A stretch of DNA of 64,000 nt. Origin: TMP-86 sp046347195 (GTDB lineage: Bacteria > Pseudomonadota > Gammaproteobacteria > Steroidobacterales > Steroidobacteraceae). Shown here one piece after another: positions 28,146 through 43,053 of this stretch. The position numbers and the translations under genes were made by a program. The notes under the pieces are model-generated. The model did not search any database. It saw nothing but the letters and a program-made list of their open reading frames with translations, and was not told the DNA's origin. Each line of letters starts with the position of its first letter. Position 1 is the stretch's first letter. The DNA is taken from positions 1 through 64,000 of the forward strand of contig JAXMGQ010000028.1 in NCBI GenBank assembly GCA_046347195.1. The letters run 5' to 3'.

Positions 28146-30585
28146 CGGCGGATTTTTCCAGATGCGCCGCCATGCGCGCAACGCGTTCCTTCCAGCTCTC
28201 GGAGGATATGACCTGGCTCTGCAGCCGCTCGGCCCACAGCGGGAAGGCCAGCGGTGAGATCTCCTCCGTGTCCACAACTACCAGTGGCAGCGTCTCGAGG
28301 CGGCGGAGGCAAGCCGCGAGCCGGCTGCCCTCGAGCTGCCGCGCCAGCACCTCGGCGCGCGCCTGGTCGAGCAGCCGGTTGGCCGGATCGAACTGCGTGA
28401 GCACATCGAAGATCAGCGCTGCGGAGGCCTGCACCTGGCGCTGCGAGCGGCCGCGTCCGGGCAGTCCCTGCTGGATGAGTCCCGCGATGCGCGCGATGTC
28501 CCGGAAGGCCCGCTTCGCCCCTTCGGAGACGTTGACGCAGGCCAGCAGGTCAGCCGCCAGGTCGCCGCGGCGCAGGTCCTGCGCAAGCGCTTCGGATTCG
28601 ATGAGGACATCGCGATCGCCGAGCAGTTCGAATCCGTAATCGTTGTACGACAGCGTGAAGGTCGAGGGGTTGCGCCGCCCGAGCCGCATGGCCAACAGGG
28701 TCGCGAGTCCTTCATGCGCAAGCCGCCCGGCGAAGGGAAACACGAACAGGTGCGAGCCTTCGCGGGTCCGCGTGCGTTCGATGAGCAGGGCGCCGGCGTG
28801 GGGGAGCTTCGACACCCGCTGCTGCAGTTCCAGGAGCGGCTTCATCAGCCGCACTTCCTCGCAAGGGTCCGGATCCTGCTGCCAGCGGGTGAACAGCTCG
28901 AGGGTGGCATCGGCGAGCTCGGTCGACAGCGGCATCCGTCCGCCCTGCCAGCGGGGTACGTTGCGCGTGCGCCGGGTCGCCGGCCGAACATAGGCCGTCA
29001 TGTCCTTCACCCGCGCCAGCGCCAGGCGGCGTCCGGCGAACAGGAACACGTCACCCTCGCGCAGCCGCGAGATGAAGGATTCCTCGATCGTGCCCAGCAC
29101 CCGGCCATTGAACCAGCGCACCTGCATCGATTCGTCCGAGCTGATGGTGCCTATCCCCAGGCGATGGGTGCGCGCGAGATGCGGGGCGGCGGCGACGTAG
29201 CGGCCATCGGCCTCGAGGCGGATGCGGTGGTACTGCGGATACGCGGCCAGGGCCGAGCCGCCGCGTTCCAGGAAGCCGATCGCCCAGCGCCAGTCCTCCT
29301 CGGCCAGAGCCGCGAACGCGTGTGTGTTGCGCACCTCGGCGAGCGTCGTTCCGGGTTCGAAGCCGGGTCCGCAGGCCAGGCTCATCAGGTGCTGGACCAG
29401 GACATCGAGGCTGTTGACGATGGGTTCGCGCGATTCGACCCGGCCGGCGGCGCAGGCCGCGCGGGCGCCCGCGATCTCCAGCAGTTCGAAGGCATGCGCC
29501 GGCAGACACAGCACGCGCGAGGTCACGCCGGGCTGGTGACCGCTGCGGCCGGCGCGCTGCATCAGGCGCGCCACGCCCTTCGGGCTGCCCACTTGGATGA
29601 CCTGGTCCACCGGCGAGAAGTCCACGCCCAGGTCCAGGGACGAGGTGCACACCACGCACTTGAGCTTGCCGCCCTTCAGCGCGGCCTCGATGCGCCGGCG
29701 CAGCGGCTGACCGATCGAGCCGTGGTGCAGCGCCACCTGCGTGAGCCAGTCGAGCCGCCGCTCCACGATGGCCTGGTACCAGATTTCCGCCTGCGAGCGG
29801 GTGTTGGTGAACAGCAGCGTGGTGCGTGAGGCCTCGATGGCGCGCAACGCAGGTTCGAGCAGGGCGAGGCCCAGGTGTCCCGACCAGCCGAAGCGCTCGA
29901 TCGAGGCCGGCAGGATGGAATCGACGATCACCTGCTTGGCGGCCGGCCCGCGGACCAGGCGTCCGTGTCGCGTCGGACCCAGCAGCACATCGCGCGCCTG
30001 CTCGAGGTTGCCGAGCGTGGCCGACAGGCCCCAGGTACGAAGCAAAGGGCTGTGCGCGCGCAGGTGCGCCAGGCACAGTTCGAGCTGCACGCCGCGCTTG
30101 CTGGCCATCAGCTCGCGCCATTCATCCACGATCACGCAACGCACCTGGCGAAGCTGCGTCGCCGTTTCCGCGGAGGACAGCAGTACCGACAGGCTCTCGG
30201 GTGTCGTGATCAAGCCTTGCGGCGGGTTCTCGCGCTGGCGCTTGCGCAGCGCCGAGTGGGTGTCACCGGTGCGAGCCTCGATGCGCCAGTCGAGGCCGCA
30301 GCCGCGCGTGATTTCGCGCAGCGAGGCGAGCGTGTCGGCGGCCAGTGCCCGCAAGGGGGTGAGCCACAGCACCGACAGTCCTGGCGAGGGTTGTTGCAAG
30401 TCCAGCGCCTCGAGCAACGGACCCAGCCACACGGCCAAGGTCTTGCCGCTGCCGGTGGGCGCGTGCAGCAGGCCCGATTCGCCGGCAAGGTAAGCATCGG
30501 CTACCTCACACTGGAAATCGAACAGCGACCAGCCGCGGCGAGCGAGCCAGGCCTCGACGCGCGGCAGCGCGCCGGCGGTGCTCAC
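28117..30585 (-). CDS. Ligase-associated DEXH-box helicase (Lhr-core family)
   Basis: An 822-residue SF2 helicase with Walker A APTGSGKT (42-49), motif Ia TPLRALAAD, motif II as VDEWREL, motif III SATLGN, motif V/VI region SSLDLGVDFSP and QRAGRSGHQ, then the Lhr-type winged-helix and beta-barrel core (about 420-800). Motif II normally reads DEWH in this family; here the last residue is Arg. Start is GTG 30585, giving a 4-nt GTGA overlap with the ligase stop. Lhr-core enzymes translocate 3'-5' and unwind RNA:DNA or DNA duplexes; here it is expected to work with the ligase and nucleases. Confidence 0.93.
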   Translation of the reverse strand: MSTAGALPRVEAWLARRGWSLFDFQCEVADAYLAGESGLLHAPTGSGKTLAVWLGPLLEALDLQQPSPGLSVLWLTPLRALAADTLASLREITRGCGLDWRIEARTGDTHSALRKRQRENPPQGLITTPESLSVLLSSAETATQLRQVRCVIVDEWRELMASKRGVQLELCLAHLRAHSPLLRTWGLSATLGNLEQARDVLLGPTRHGRLVRGPAAKQVIVDSILPASIERFGWSGHLGLALLEPALRAIEASRTTLLFTNTRSQAEIWYQAIVERRLDWLTQVALHHGSIGQPLRRRIEAALKGGKLKCVVCTSSLDLGVDFSPVDQVIQVGSPKGVARLMQRAGRSGHQPGVTSRVLCLPAHAFELLEIAGARAACAAGRVESREPIVNSLDVLVQHLMSLACGPGFEPGTTLAEVRNTHAFAALAEEDWRWAIGFLERGGSALAAYPQYHRIRLEADGRYVAAAPHLARTHRLGIGTISSDESMQVRWFNGRVLGTIEESFISRLREGDVFLFAGRRLALARVKDMTAYVRPATRRTRNVPRWQGGRMPLSTELADATLELFTRWQQDPDPCEEVRLMKPLLELQQRVSKLPHAGALLIERTRTREGSHLFVFPFAGRLAHEGLATLLAMRLGRRNPSTFTLSYNDYGFELLGDRDVLIESEALAQDLRRGDLAADLLACVNVSEGAKRAFRDIARIAGLIQQGLPGRGRSQRQVQASAALIFDVLTQFDPANRLLDQARAEVLARQLEGSRLAACLRRLETLPLVVVDTEEISPLAFPLWAERLQSQVISSESWKERVARMAAHLEKSADESRDRLGR

Positions 30586-32207
30586 AGCAGCCGCCTCAAG
30601 TTGTCCAGCATATCGGCCTCGGCTGCAGGCTTGTCGTGACGCCAGCGCGCGATGCGCGGAAATCGCAGCGCAAGTCCCGCCTTGTGGCGCGAGGAGGACT
30701 GGATGCCCTCGAAGGCGAGTTCGAACACCTGCACGGGCTCGACCGCGCGCACCGGGCCGAAGCGCTCGGTGGTGTGCTGGCGGATCCAGCGATCGAGATC
30801 GAGGATCTCCGCATTGGACAGGCCGCTGTAGGCCTTGGCCACCGGCACGAGCGCGCCGGCCTGCCAGACGCCGAAGGTGTAGTCGGTGTACAGGCTCGCC
30901 CGCCGGCCATGGCCCGGCTGTGCGTACAGCAGCACGGCATCCACGCTGTGCGGTTCGATCTTCCACTTCCACCAGGCCTGCTGCACGGTGCCGCGTTGCC
31001 GGCCGACTCCGTAGGGCGAGCCCAGTGCCTTGAGCATCAGCCCTTCCACGCCGCGTGCGCGCGACTCGGCACGAAGCGCCGCCAGTGACTCCCAGTCGGG
31101 AGCATCGAGCGGTGGTACCTGGAGCATGCCCGGTGCATGCGCGCGTACCAGTTCATCCAACCGTGCCCGCCGCTCCGACAGCGGTCGCGGGCGCAGGTCC
31201 TCGCCGCCATATTCGAGCAGGTCATAGGGCAGATAGCGAGCCGGCGCCGCCGCCAGGAGCGTTGCGGTCAGGTGCCTGCGCCCGATGCGGGTCTGCAGCG
31301 CGGCGAAGGGCAGCACGCCGGATTCGTTCCAGGCCAGCACCTCGCCATCGAGCACGGTGCCATTGGGCAGCTCCGTTACCAGCGCGAGTACATCGGGGAA
31401 GCGATCGGTGATCAGCTCCTCGCCACGCGACCAGAGGAAGGCTTCACCACCACGGCGGATGAGCTGTGCGCGGATGCCATCCCATTTCCACTCCGCCTGC
31501 CACTGTTCGCGCGGCCCGAGTGAGCCGGGCGGGTCCTGCAGGGGTGATGCGAGGAAGAAAGGGTACGGCCGGGACCCGCGTTCGCCGGATGCGGCGGGCG
31601 CGCCCAGGTCGCGCCAGAAAGCCTCGCCCGGCTGCCAATGCCCCATGAGCCGGTGCGCGACGGCGGCCGTCTCGAGGTCGAAGTGCTGCGCGAGCGCGCG
31701 CGTCAGCAGCGTCTGCGAGACGCCGACGCGGAAGGCGCCGGTCAGCAGCTTGTTCACCACCAGGCATTGCAGGTAGGGCAGGTTGCGCCACCATCCCGTC
31801 ACCCGGGCGCGTTGCTCGGCTTCGCTCAGGCCTTTCAGTGGCAGCAGGCGTTGCTCGATCCAGTCGGAGAGCGGCAGGTCCTCCGGCGCGTCCGCGCCGG
31901 TTGCCTCGGGAACCGGCGCTGCGGGAACCGCGGAGTCGGCGAGCAAGGCGATGGTCTCGGCCAGGTCACCTACCTGGGCATAGGTTTCCTCCAGCAGCCA
32001 ATCCGGCAGGGGGGCGAGGTCCGTGAGCCAGCGCCGCAGCATCGCGGCGCCCACCAGACGCTTGAGCCGGCGGCCCGAGAGGAAGTAGACCGCCCACGCG
32101 GCATCGGCGGGCGGAGCCGCGGCGAAGTAGGCGCGCATGGACTCCACCTTGAGCAGCGTCGAGGTGGTGGAGTCGATGGCATCGTAGAGGGCCGCGAAGG
32201 CACGCAC
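30582..32207 (-). CDS. ATP-dependent DNA ligase (LigB/Lig-associated cassette type)
   Basis: A 541-residue ligase. N-terminal DNA-binding helical domain (about 1-200), adenylation domain with nucleophile K241 in EWKWDGIRAQL, LDGEVLAW (motif III region), YLPYDLLEY, motif IV EGLMLKA, motif V WWKWK, then an OB domain (about 430-541) with FELAFEGIQSS. GTG 32207 directly follows the exonuclease TGA. It seals nicks in duplex DNA using ATP and is separate from the NAD-dependent replicative ligase LigA. It belongs to the exonuclease-ligase-helicase-phosphoesterase cassette seen here intact. Confidence 0.95.
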   Translation of the reverse strand: MRAFAALYDAIDSTTSTLLKVESMRAYFAAAPPADAAWAVYFLSGRRLKRLVGAAMLRRWLTDLAPLPDWLLEETYAQVGDLAETIALLADSAVPAAPVPEATGADAPEDLPLSDWIEQRLLPLKGLSEAEQRARVTGWWRNLPYLQCLVVNKLLTGAFRVGVSQTLLTRALAQHFDLETAAVAHRLMGHWQPGEAFWRDLGAPAASGERGSRPYPFFLASPLQDPPGSLGPREQWQAEWKWDGIRAQLIRRGGEAFLWSRGEELITDRFPDVLALVTELPNGTVLDGEVLAWNESGVLPFAALQTRIGRRHLTATLLAAAPARYLPYDLLEYGGEDLRPRPLSERRARLDELVRAHAPGMLQVPPLDAPDWESLAALRAESRARGVEGLMLKALGSPYGVGRQRGTVQQAWWKWKIEPHSVDAVLLYAQPGHGRRASLYTDYTFGVWQAGALVPVAKAYSGLSNAEILDLDRWIRQHTTERFGPVRAVEPVQVFELAFEGIQSSSRHKAGLALRFPRIARWRHDKPAAEADMLDNLRRLL

Positions 32208-33208
32208 TCACTCTTCTCCGCCGAATTCGGTGCGCAGTGCATCGGCATCGGCGCCTCGCTCGCGCAGGTACCGCACCATCGCATCGGACTGGCCATGCGT
32301 CAGCAACACGCGCGTCGCGCCCGTATCCTGGAACGTCGCGAGCAGGGAAGGCCAGTCCGCATGATCGGAGAGCACGAAGCCGCGGTCGTAACCGCGCCGT
32401 CGGCGTTGTCCGCGCACGCGCATCCAGCCCGAGCAGAAGCCGGTGGCGCAGGGCGTGAAACGCCGCATCCAGGCCGAGCCGGCTGCCGAGGGCGGGGCGA
32501 GGATCAAGGCCTCGCGCCAGCGCTCGCGCCGCGCATCACGGCCGGCCTCCGACACCGCCTCGGTGGGCAGCATCTGCACACCGGCGTCTCGGTACATCGG
32601 CAGCAGCGCGTCCACCGCGCCATGTACGTACACCGTCTCGCGGGTGAAGGCTGCCAGTTCCGTGAGCACCCGCTGCGCCTTGCCCAGCGCGTAGCAGAAC
32701 AGCACGCTTGCGAGTCCCGCCGCGCGGTTCACCTGCCACCACTGGAAGATCTCCCGCGCCACTTCCGAGGGCGGCCGCCAGCGATAGATGGGCAGGGCGA
32801 AAGTGGCCTCGGAGATGAAGGTGTCGCAGGCCAGCACCTCGAAAGGGGCGCAGGTGGGATCGGATTGGCGCTTGAAGTCGCCGGACACCACCCACACACC
32901 CGCGTCGGCCTCGATGCGCACCTGCGATGAGCCGAGGATGTGGCCGGCCGGATGGAAGGAGACCTCCACGCCGGCGAAACGCCGGCGCTCGCCGTAGGCC
33001 ATGCCCTCGATCGGCGCCTGGGAACCCAGGCGCTTGGCGACCAATGGCACGCCGGCCGTCGCGGTGAAATACTGCCGCGAACCTGCACGGGCGTGATCGC
33101 CGTGCGCGTGCGTGATCAGCGCACGCGGCACCGGTGACCACGGGTCGATGTGGAAATCACCCGCCGGGCAGTACAGGCCCTGCGGTGACAGGCGCACGAG
33201 GCCGGGCG

Positions 33209-33212
<4 letters not shown>
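32208..33212 (-). CDS. Ligase-associated DNA exonuclease (metallo-beta-lactamase/beta-CASP)
   Basis: A 334-residue nuclease of the SNM1/beta-CASP group. Metal site HAHGDH (35-40), HPAGHILGSSQVRIE, VVSGDFK, and a C-terminal LSDHADW and LLTHGQ. Such proteins process DNA ends in the ligase-associated repair system. GTG 33212 overlaps the uvrA stop (GTGA), and the stop touches the ligase start, so the order uvrA-exonuclease-ligase is translationally coupled. Mid-protein (about 240-275) it has a run rich in Arg (MRVRGQRRRRGYDR), possibly a DNA-contact loop. Confidence 0.92.
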
Positions 33213-38831
<5,619 letters not shown>

Positions 38832-38833
38832 CG

Positions 38834-38845
38834 CTGAACGTTCAG
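38834..38845. promoter_or_regulatory. Perfect 12-bp palindrome at the uvrA start
   Basis: CTGAACGTTCAG, two bases upstream of the uvrA ATG on the minus strand. It does not match the E. coli LexA box (CTG-N10-CAG) nor the common GAAC-N4-GTTC box, but its position suggests an operator for the repair operon or a small 5'-UTR hairpin. Confidence 0.4.
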
Positions 38846-38889
38846 ACCATGAGTGGCGGGGACGGTTGCATCGTTATGGCGCCGGATCT

Positions 38890-39897
38890 TCATCCTGCAA
38901 GCAGCGCATCGGCGAGTGGTCCCACGCCACCGCGCAGCGGATCGCAGACCGGCAGATCCAGTTCGGCCTCCAGCCGCCCACGATAGTCTCGCCATTGCTC
39001 CTCCGACAGGGTCGAGGAGTTGATCGACAGGCCGGTACAGCGGATGGCGCGGTTGGTCAGCCGGCCCGCGGCCAGGTAGGCCTCGATCACCTCCCGCAGC
39101 GGCGGGATGGGATAGTCGGGATACTCCTCGATGGTGACCCGCTCGGGTGCGTGGCACAGGATGATGGCATCGGGCTGCGAGCCATGCAGCAGGCCCAGCG
39201 TCACCGCCGCGTAGGCGGGGTGGAACAGCGAGCCCTGTCCTTCGATGACATCCCAATGCGTCGGGTCGTTGTCCGGCGACAGCGCCTCGGCCGCCCCCGC
39301 CAGGAAATCGGCCACCAGCGCGTCCATGGCGATACCGCTGCCTGCGATCATGATGCCGGTCTGGCCCGTCGCCCGGAAGGTGGCGGCACGGCCGCGATCC
39401 TGCAGGGCACGGGCGAGCGCGAGCGCCGTATATTTCTTTCCCAGCGCGCAGTCGGTACCCACGGTCAGCACCCGCCGGCCGCTGCGTCGACGGCCGCTGG
39501 CCACGGGGAACCGCGGATTCATGTGCCGCACGTCGATGAGCCGGGTGCCGCTGCGTTGCGCGGCCTGCACCAGGGCCGGGAACTCGGTGAGCCGCGTGTG
39601 CATGCCGCTGACCACGTCCAGGCCCGCGCCCAGGGCGGCTTCGAGGTCGGCTTGCCAGTGGGCCGGGAGCGATCCGCCGGTGGGCGCGACCCCGACGATG
39701 AGCGACCCCGAACCCCGGGCGGCAGCCTGTGCCGGTGACAGGCGGGGGATCCCCAGCGTCACCTTTCCTTCCGGGTGCGACCATTCGCCCAGCACGTCCG
39801 TCGGGCACCAGTCACGCAGGCCAAAGGCCGTCTTGCAGTCGGATTTCAGTGCGGCATCGCCCAGGTACAACAGGTAAGGTTTGCGCAAGACGAGCAT
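38890..39897 (-). CDS. DUF1611 family protein (DgcN-like N-acetyltransferase)
   Basis: A 335-residue protein with the DUF1611 layout: KPYLLYLGDAALKSDCKTA at the N-terminus, a Rossmann-like first half (about 60-150), and a P-loop-like second half with LTVGTDCALGKKYTALALA (about 165) and VIEGQGSLFHPAY. The DgcN branch of this family has been linked to D-glutamate catabolism by N-acetylation, usually next to a DgcA epimerase, which is not seen here. The start was placed at ATG 39897 (MLVLRKPYLL), the family's usual N-terminus; a longer frame from 39981 adds 28 poorly conserved residues. No good ribosome site precedes either. Confidence 0.8.
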   Translation of the reverse strand: MLVLRKPYLLYLGDAALKSDCKTAFGLRDWCPTDVLGEWSHPEGKVTLGIPRLSPAQAAARGSGSLIVGVAPTGGSLPAHWQADLEAALGAGLDVVSGMHTRLTEFPALVQAAQRSGTRLIDVRHMNPRFPVASGRRRSGRRVLTVGTDCALGKKYTALALARALQDRGRAATFRATGQTGIMIAGSGIAMDALVADFLAGAAEALSPDNDPTHWDVIEGQGSLFHPAYAAVTLGLLHGSQPDAIILCHAPERVTIEEYPDYPIPPLREVIEAYLAAGRLTNRAIRCTGLSINSSTLSEEQWRDYRGRLEAELDLPVCDPLRGGVGPLADALLAG

Positions 39898-40036
39898 GAG
39901 GGGGTCTCGAGGTGGGCCATCGGGCGGACCCGGGGCGCCAGTATGCGTCAACGGGAGCTTTGGTCCATCATTCAGGTCCAATTCAGTTGTGCTTGCCTAC
40001 AGTGGGGACGATGGTGGCATTTGCAGGTGGATCAAC

Positions 40037-42397
40037 ATGTTGAACAAACACACCCGATCGGGATCCGTATCTTCGCACTGGCTGGGCGTCCTGGCCCTGC
40101 TGCTGGCCGGCGCCGCCTTCGCGCAGGACTACGACCCGCCCGGGCGGGTGGCGCGGGTCAACTCCATCGAAGGCCAGGCCTCGGTGCAACTCGCCGGCGA
40201 TAACGACTGGACCACCGATGTGCTCAACCGGCCCCTGACCACGGGCGACAAGCTGTGGGTGGACTCCTCTTCGCGCGCCGACATGCACGCCGGCTCCATC
40301 GCCTACCGGCTGGGAGCCCAGACCGGCGTGGAATGGCTCGACCTCGGCGACCAGGTCTCGCAGCTGCGCTTCACTGCGGGTTCCCTCAACATCCGGGTCC
40401 GCGACCTGCAGCGGGATGAAAGCGTCGAGGTGGCGACACCGAATGTCTCGGTGTCCCTGCTGGAGCCCGGCGAGTACCGGCTGGATGTCGATGAGAATGG
40501 CGATATGACCCATGTCGCCGTGATCAGCGGCCAGGCGGAGGTCACGGGTGCCAACGACTCCTGGCGGGTGCACCCGCGCGAGAGCGCACAGTTCCAGGGC
40601 TCGCACGAGGTGAGCGCGGACGTCGGCGACCTGGAGGGGCCGGATGCGCTGGACCTGTGGGCCGAGCAGCGCGATGCCCGCGAGGATCGCGCCGAGTCGG
40701 CGCGCTACGTGTCGCGGGATGTCCCGGGCTACGCCGACCTCGATGATTACGGCAGCTGGGATTCCGATCCCGAGTATGGTCCGCTGTGGACCCCGCGCGT
40801 GGTCATGGGTTGGGCGCCGTACCACTACGGGCACTGGGTGTGGGTGTCGCCCTGGGGCTGGACCTGGATGGACGATGCTCCGTGGGGATTCGCGCCGTTC
40901 CATTATGGGCGCTGGGTGCATCGGCGCGACCGCTGGTGCTGGTCGCCGGGACGCCTCGGGCCGAGACCGGTGTACGCGCCGGCACTGGTGGCCTGGGTGG
41001 GCGGCTCGCACTTCACCGTCGGCGTCTCGGTGGGTGGAGGCGGCGTGGGCTGGTTCCCGCTGGGCTACAACGAGGTGTACCGGCCCTCGTACCGGGTGAG
41101 CAACACGTACATTCGCAACGTGAACGTCACCAACACCTATATCAACAACACGACGATCATCAACAACACCACCATCATCAACGGGCGCGGCGGGCGTGGC
41201 CCGCGCGGGGATCGGGAGCAGCACTACGTGAACCAGCGGGTTCCTGGTGCCGTGGCCGCGGTGCCGCACGATGCCTTCGTGTCGGCGCGCCAGGTCGACC
41301 GACACCTGTTGCCGCTGGATCAGCGCGCAGTGGCCATCGCTGCCGCCAGCACCGCGGCCGTTGCCATCGCGCCGACCCTGCGCAGTCACGCGCGCGAGCC
41401 GGGGCCGCAACTGCGGGTTGCGAGGCCGACGCCGGCGGTGTTCTCCCGTCCCATCGTCTCGCAACGCGTGCCCGCACCGATGGCGCCTTCCTTCGCCGCG
41501 CAGCGTGAGGCCGTGGTGGCCAATGGCGATCGGCCGGTCCCGTTGCAGCAGATCAGCCGGTCGCGGAACTATCCGATGGTGCCGGTGCGCATCGTCCGCC
41601 CGGCCGAAGCCCCCCGCAGCATCGAGGCCACGCGTGCCGCGCCAGGGCTCCGCCGGGAGCAGGACCGGCCCGGCGGTTCGCCGGTGACCGCACCATCGGC
41701 CTCGCCCTCGCGCGCAGGTCCGGACCGGCCGGGGCAACCGGTCGAGCGTCGCGGCGAGGAGCGACCGGCCGTGATCCATCGTGATGCGCCGGCGGATCGA
41801 CCGTCCGCGACGGGCGGGTCTGCTTCGCCGCCGCCGAGAAACGACCGTCCGCCCTCGGCCGTGCGTCCCTTCGATCGCTACGCGCAGCCCGCGCCGGCAG
41901 AGCGCGGGCCGCCTGCCCAGCAGGATCGTGCCGAGCGTCCGGCGCCCGATGATGCCCGCGTGCGCGCCCAGCAGGAACAGATGCGCCAGCGGGCCGAGCA
42001 ATCGCAACGGGCGGATCAGCAGCGCGTCGATCAGCAACGCCAGACGCAGGAGCGCGAGGTTCAGCAGCAGCAGCGCGTCGATCAGCAGCGCCAGATGCAG
42101 GAGCGCGAGGTTCAGCAGCAGCGCGCCGAGCAACAGCGGCAGGTGCAGGAACGCGCGATGCAGCAGCAGGCGGAGCAGCAGCGGCAGATGCAACAGCGCG
42201 ACGTGCAACAGCGTGAGATGCAACAGCGCGAGATGCAGCAGCGCGAGATGCAGCAGCGTGAGATGCAGCGTCGCGAGGCGCCGCCGGCGCGTGTCGAGCC
42301 GCCGCATCGCGTCGAGGCACCGAGGCCGCAGCCTGCGCCGTCGGCGCCGCAGCCCGCACCGCGTCGCGAGCGCGACGACGGACGGCGGGATCGCTGA
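40037..42397 (+). CDS. Secreted FecR-domain/DUF6600-like protein with Gln-rich C-terminus
   Basis: A 786-residue predicted periplasmic or surface protein. Signal peptide residues 1-32 (LGVLALLLAGAAFA then QD), a FecR-like domain (about 38-185; RVNSIEGQASVQL, GEYRLDVDENGD), a Trp/Tyr-rich DUF6600-type stretch (about 240-330; GHWVWVSPWGWTWMDDAPWG), an Asn/Thr-rich run of INNTTI copies, a Pro/Arg-rich linker, and a Gln-rich tail (about 630-765) of REMQQ-type repeats. AGGTGG lies before ATG 40037. Function is unknown; family members are common in Gram-negative environmental bacteria. The upstream 139-bp gap is shared with the divergent DUF1611 gene. Confidence 0.8.
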   Translation: MLNKHTRSGSVSSHWLGVLALLLAGAAFAQDYDPPGRVARVNSIEGQASVQLAGDNDWTTDVLNRPLTTGDKLWVDSSSRADMHAGSIAYRLGAQTGVEWLDLGDQVSQLRFTAGSLNIRVRDLQRDESVEVATPNVSVSLLEPGEYRLDVDENGDMTHVAVISGQAEVTGANDSWRVHPRESAQFQGSHEVSADVGDLEGPDALDLWAEQRDAREDRAESARYVSRDVPGYADLDDYGSWDSDPEYGPLWTPRVVMGWAPYHYGHWVWVSPWGWTWMDDAPWGFAPFHYGRWVHRRDRWCWSPGRLGPRPVYAPALVAWVGGSHFTVGVSVGGGGVGWFPLGYNEVYRPSYRVSNTYIRNVNVTNTYINNTTIINNTTIINGRGGRGPRGDREQHYVNQRVPGAVAAVPHDAFVSARQVDRHLLPLDQRAVAIAAASTAAVAIAPTLRSHAREPGPQLRVARPTPAVFSRPIVSQRVPAPMAPSFAAQREAVVANGDRPVPLQQISRSRNYPMVPVRIVRPAEAPRSIEATRAAPGLRREQDRPGGSPVTAPSASPSRAGPDRPGQPVERRGEERPAVIHRDAPADRPSATGGSASPPPRNDRPPSAVRPFDRYAQPAPAERGPPAQQDRAERPAPDDARVRAQQEQMRQRAEQSQRADQQRVDQQRQTQEREVQQQQRVDQQRQMQEREVQQQRAEQQRQVQERAMQQQAEQQRQMQQRDVQQREMQQREMQQREMQQREMQRREAPPARVEPPHRVEAPRPQPAPSAPQPAPRRERDDGRRDR
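42017..42268 (+). repeat. Tandem repeats coding the Gln-rich tail
   Basis: Two copies of a ~45-nt block spaced 51 nt apart (near 42017 and 42068), then five near-identical 15-bp units (42191-42268) coding Q-Q-R-(E/D)-(M/V). These are in-frame low-complexity coding repeats, not CRISPR or intergenic elements. Confidence 0.75.
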
Positions 42398-42407
42398 TCG
42401 AACGCGG

Positions 42408-42433
42408 GCGGAGCCGCTGCGCCGCGGCTCCGC
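42408..42433. terminator. Perfect 10-bp hairpin between convergent genes
   Basis: Stem GCGGAGCCGC / GCGGCTCCGC with loop TGCGCC, 10 bp past the FecR/DUF6600 stop and 25 bp past the convergent small-membrane-protein stop. No T-run on either side, so it is a candidate bidirectional terminator in a GC-rich genome rather than a textbook one. Confidence 0.5.
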
Positions 42434-42457
42434 TTACGGGCGAACTCACCGGCAAGC

Positions 42458-42658
42458 TCACCGGCCCCGCAACATCTCCCTCAGCAGCCGGCGGCCATCC
42501 GGCGAAAAGCAGGCGAGCGGCCAGATGAGCGCCGCCCACAGGCTCACCAGGAGCCGAGCGAAGGCGTTCTCACGCCGGGTGGCGAAGAGAAAATAGGAGA
42601 GCGCGGCCAGGGAGAGGATCACCGCCCCAAGCATCCAGACGGACAGGACGATGCGCAC
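42458..42658 (-). CDS. Small predicted membrane protein (66 aa)
   Basis: GTG-started frame of 66 residues with two hydrophobic segments (about 3-26, IVLSVWMLGAVILSLAALSY; and 36-52, LLVSLWAALIWPLACF) and a basic C-terminus (RRLLREMLRGR). It lies 20 nt downstream of the PilZ gene in the flgM-flgN-csrA-pilZ direction. The codon pattern and clear two-helix profile suggest a real gene, but no family was recognised and no strong ribosome site is seen. Confidence 0.5.
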   Translation of the reverse strand: MRIVLSVWMLGAVILSLAALSYFLFATRRENAFARLLVSLWAALIWPLACFSPDGRRLLREMLRGR

Positions 42659-42678
42659 GTTCGTGCGGCTCGGCGCGA

Positions 42679-42954
42679 TCAGCGGCCGGCGTACTGTTCC
42701 ATCATGAGGCCCGTGCCGCCGCGCGTGACGTGCGCGACGATGGCGGTGCGCCGATGGATCTTGGTCACGAGGCCGAGGTTGATGGCGAAGGCGAGCTGAA
42801 CCTGCTGCCCCTTGCGCAAGCCGAGATTGTCGGTCTCCACGAACACGCCGTTGGCGGAGAGGTTCTTGGCCTTGCAGATGCGGCCCTTGCGGCCGGACAT
42901 CACCACGTAGACCGTGGTGCGGGCCCGATGGCGTGTGTGAAGACGGCGCTCCAT
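42679..42954 (-). CDS. PilZ-domain protein (c-di-GMP receptor)
   Basis: A 91-residue single PilZ domain with the RxxxR-type N-terminal arm (MERRLHTRHRART) and the second motif as NLSANGVFVE, both of which bind cyclic di-GMP in the family. ATG 42954 is chosen because AGGGGAA lies 6-8 nt upstream and the domain begins there; a start at 42981 would add 9 residues. Located at the end of the flgM operon, it probably ties flagellar output to c-di-GMP. Confidence 0.88.
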   Translation of the reverse strand: MERRLHTRHRARTTVYVVMSGRKGRICKAKNLSANGVFVETDNLGLRKGQQVQLAFAINLGLVTKIHRRTAIVAHVTRGGTGLMMEQYAGR

Positions 42955-43053
42955 GAAAGTTCCCCTTTGATCCACTGCCATTATGCACAGCGATTCGCCG
43001 GATGCGAAGAGGGGCGCGGATTATGCTCGCTCCGCGTTATTGTCCAATCGAAT

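Noticed and set aside
42017..42268. Regular repeats that could suggest a CRISPR array
   Set aside because: Repeats are 15 or 51 bp, contiguous, in-frame and coding for a Gln-rich tail; there are no unique spacers or cas genes.
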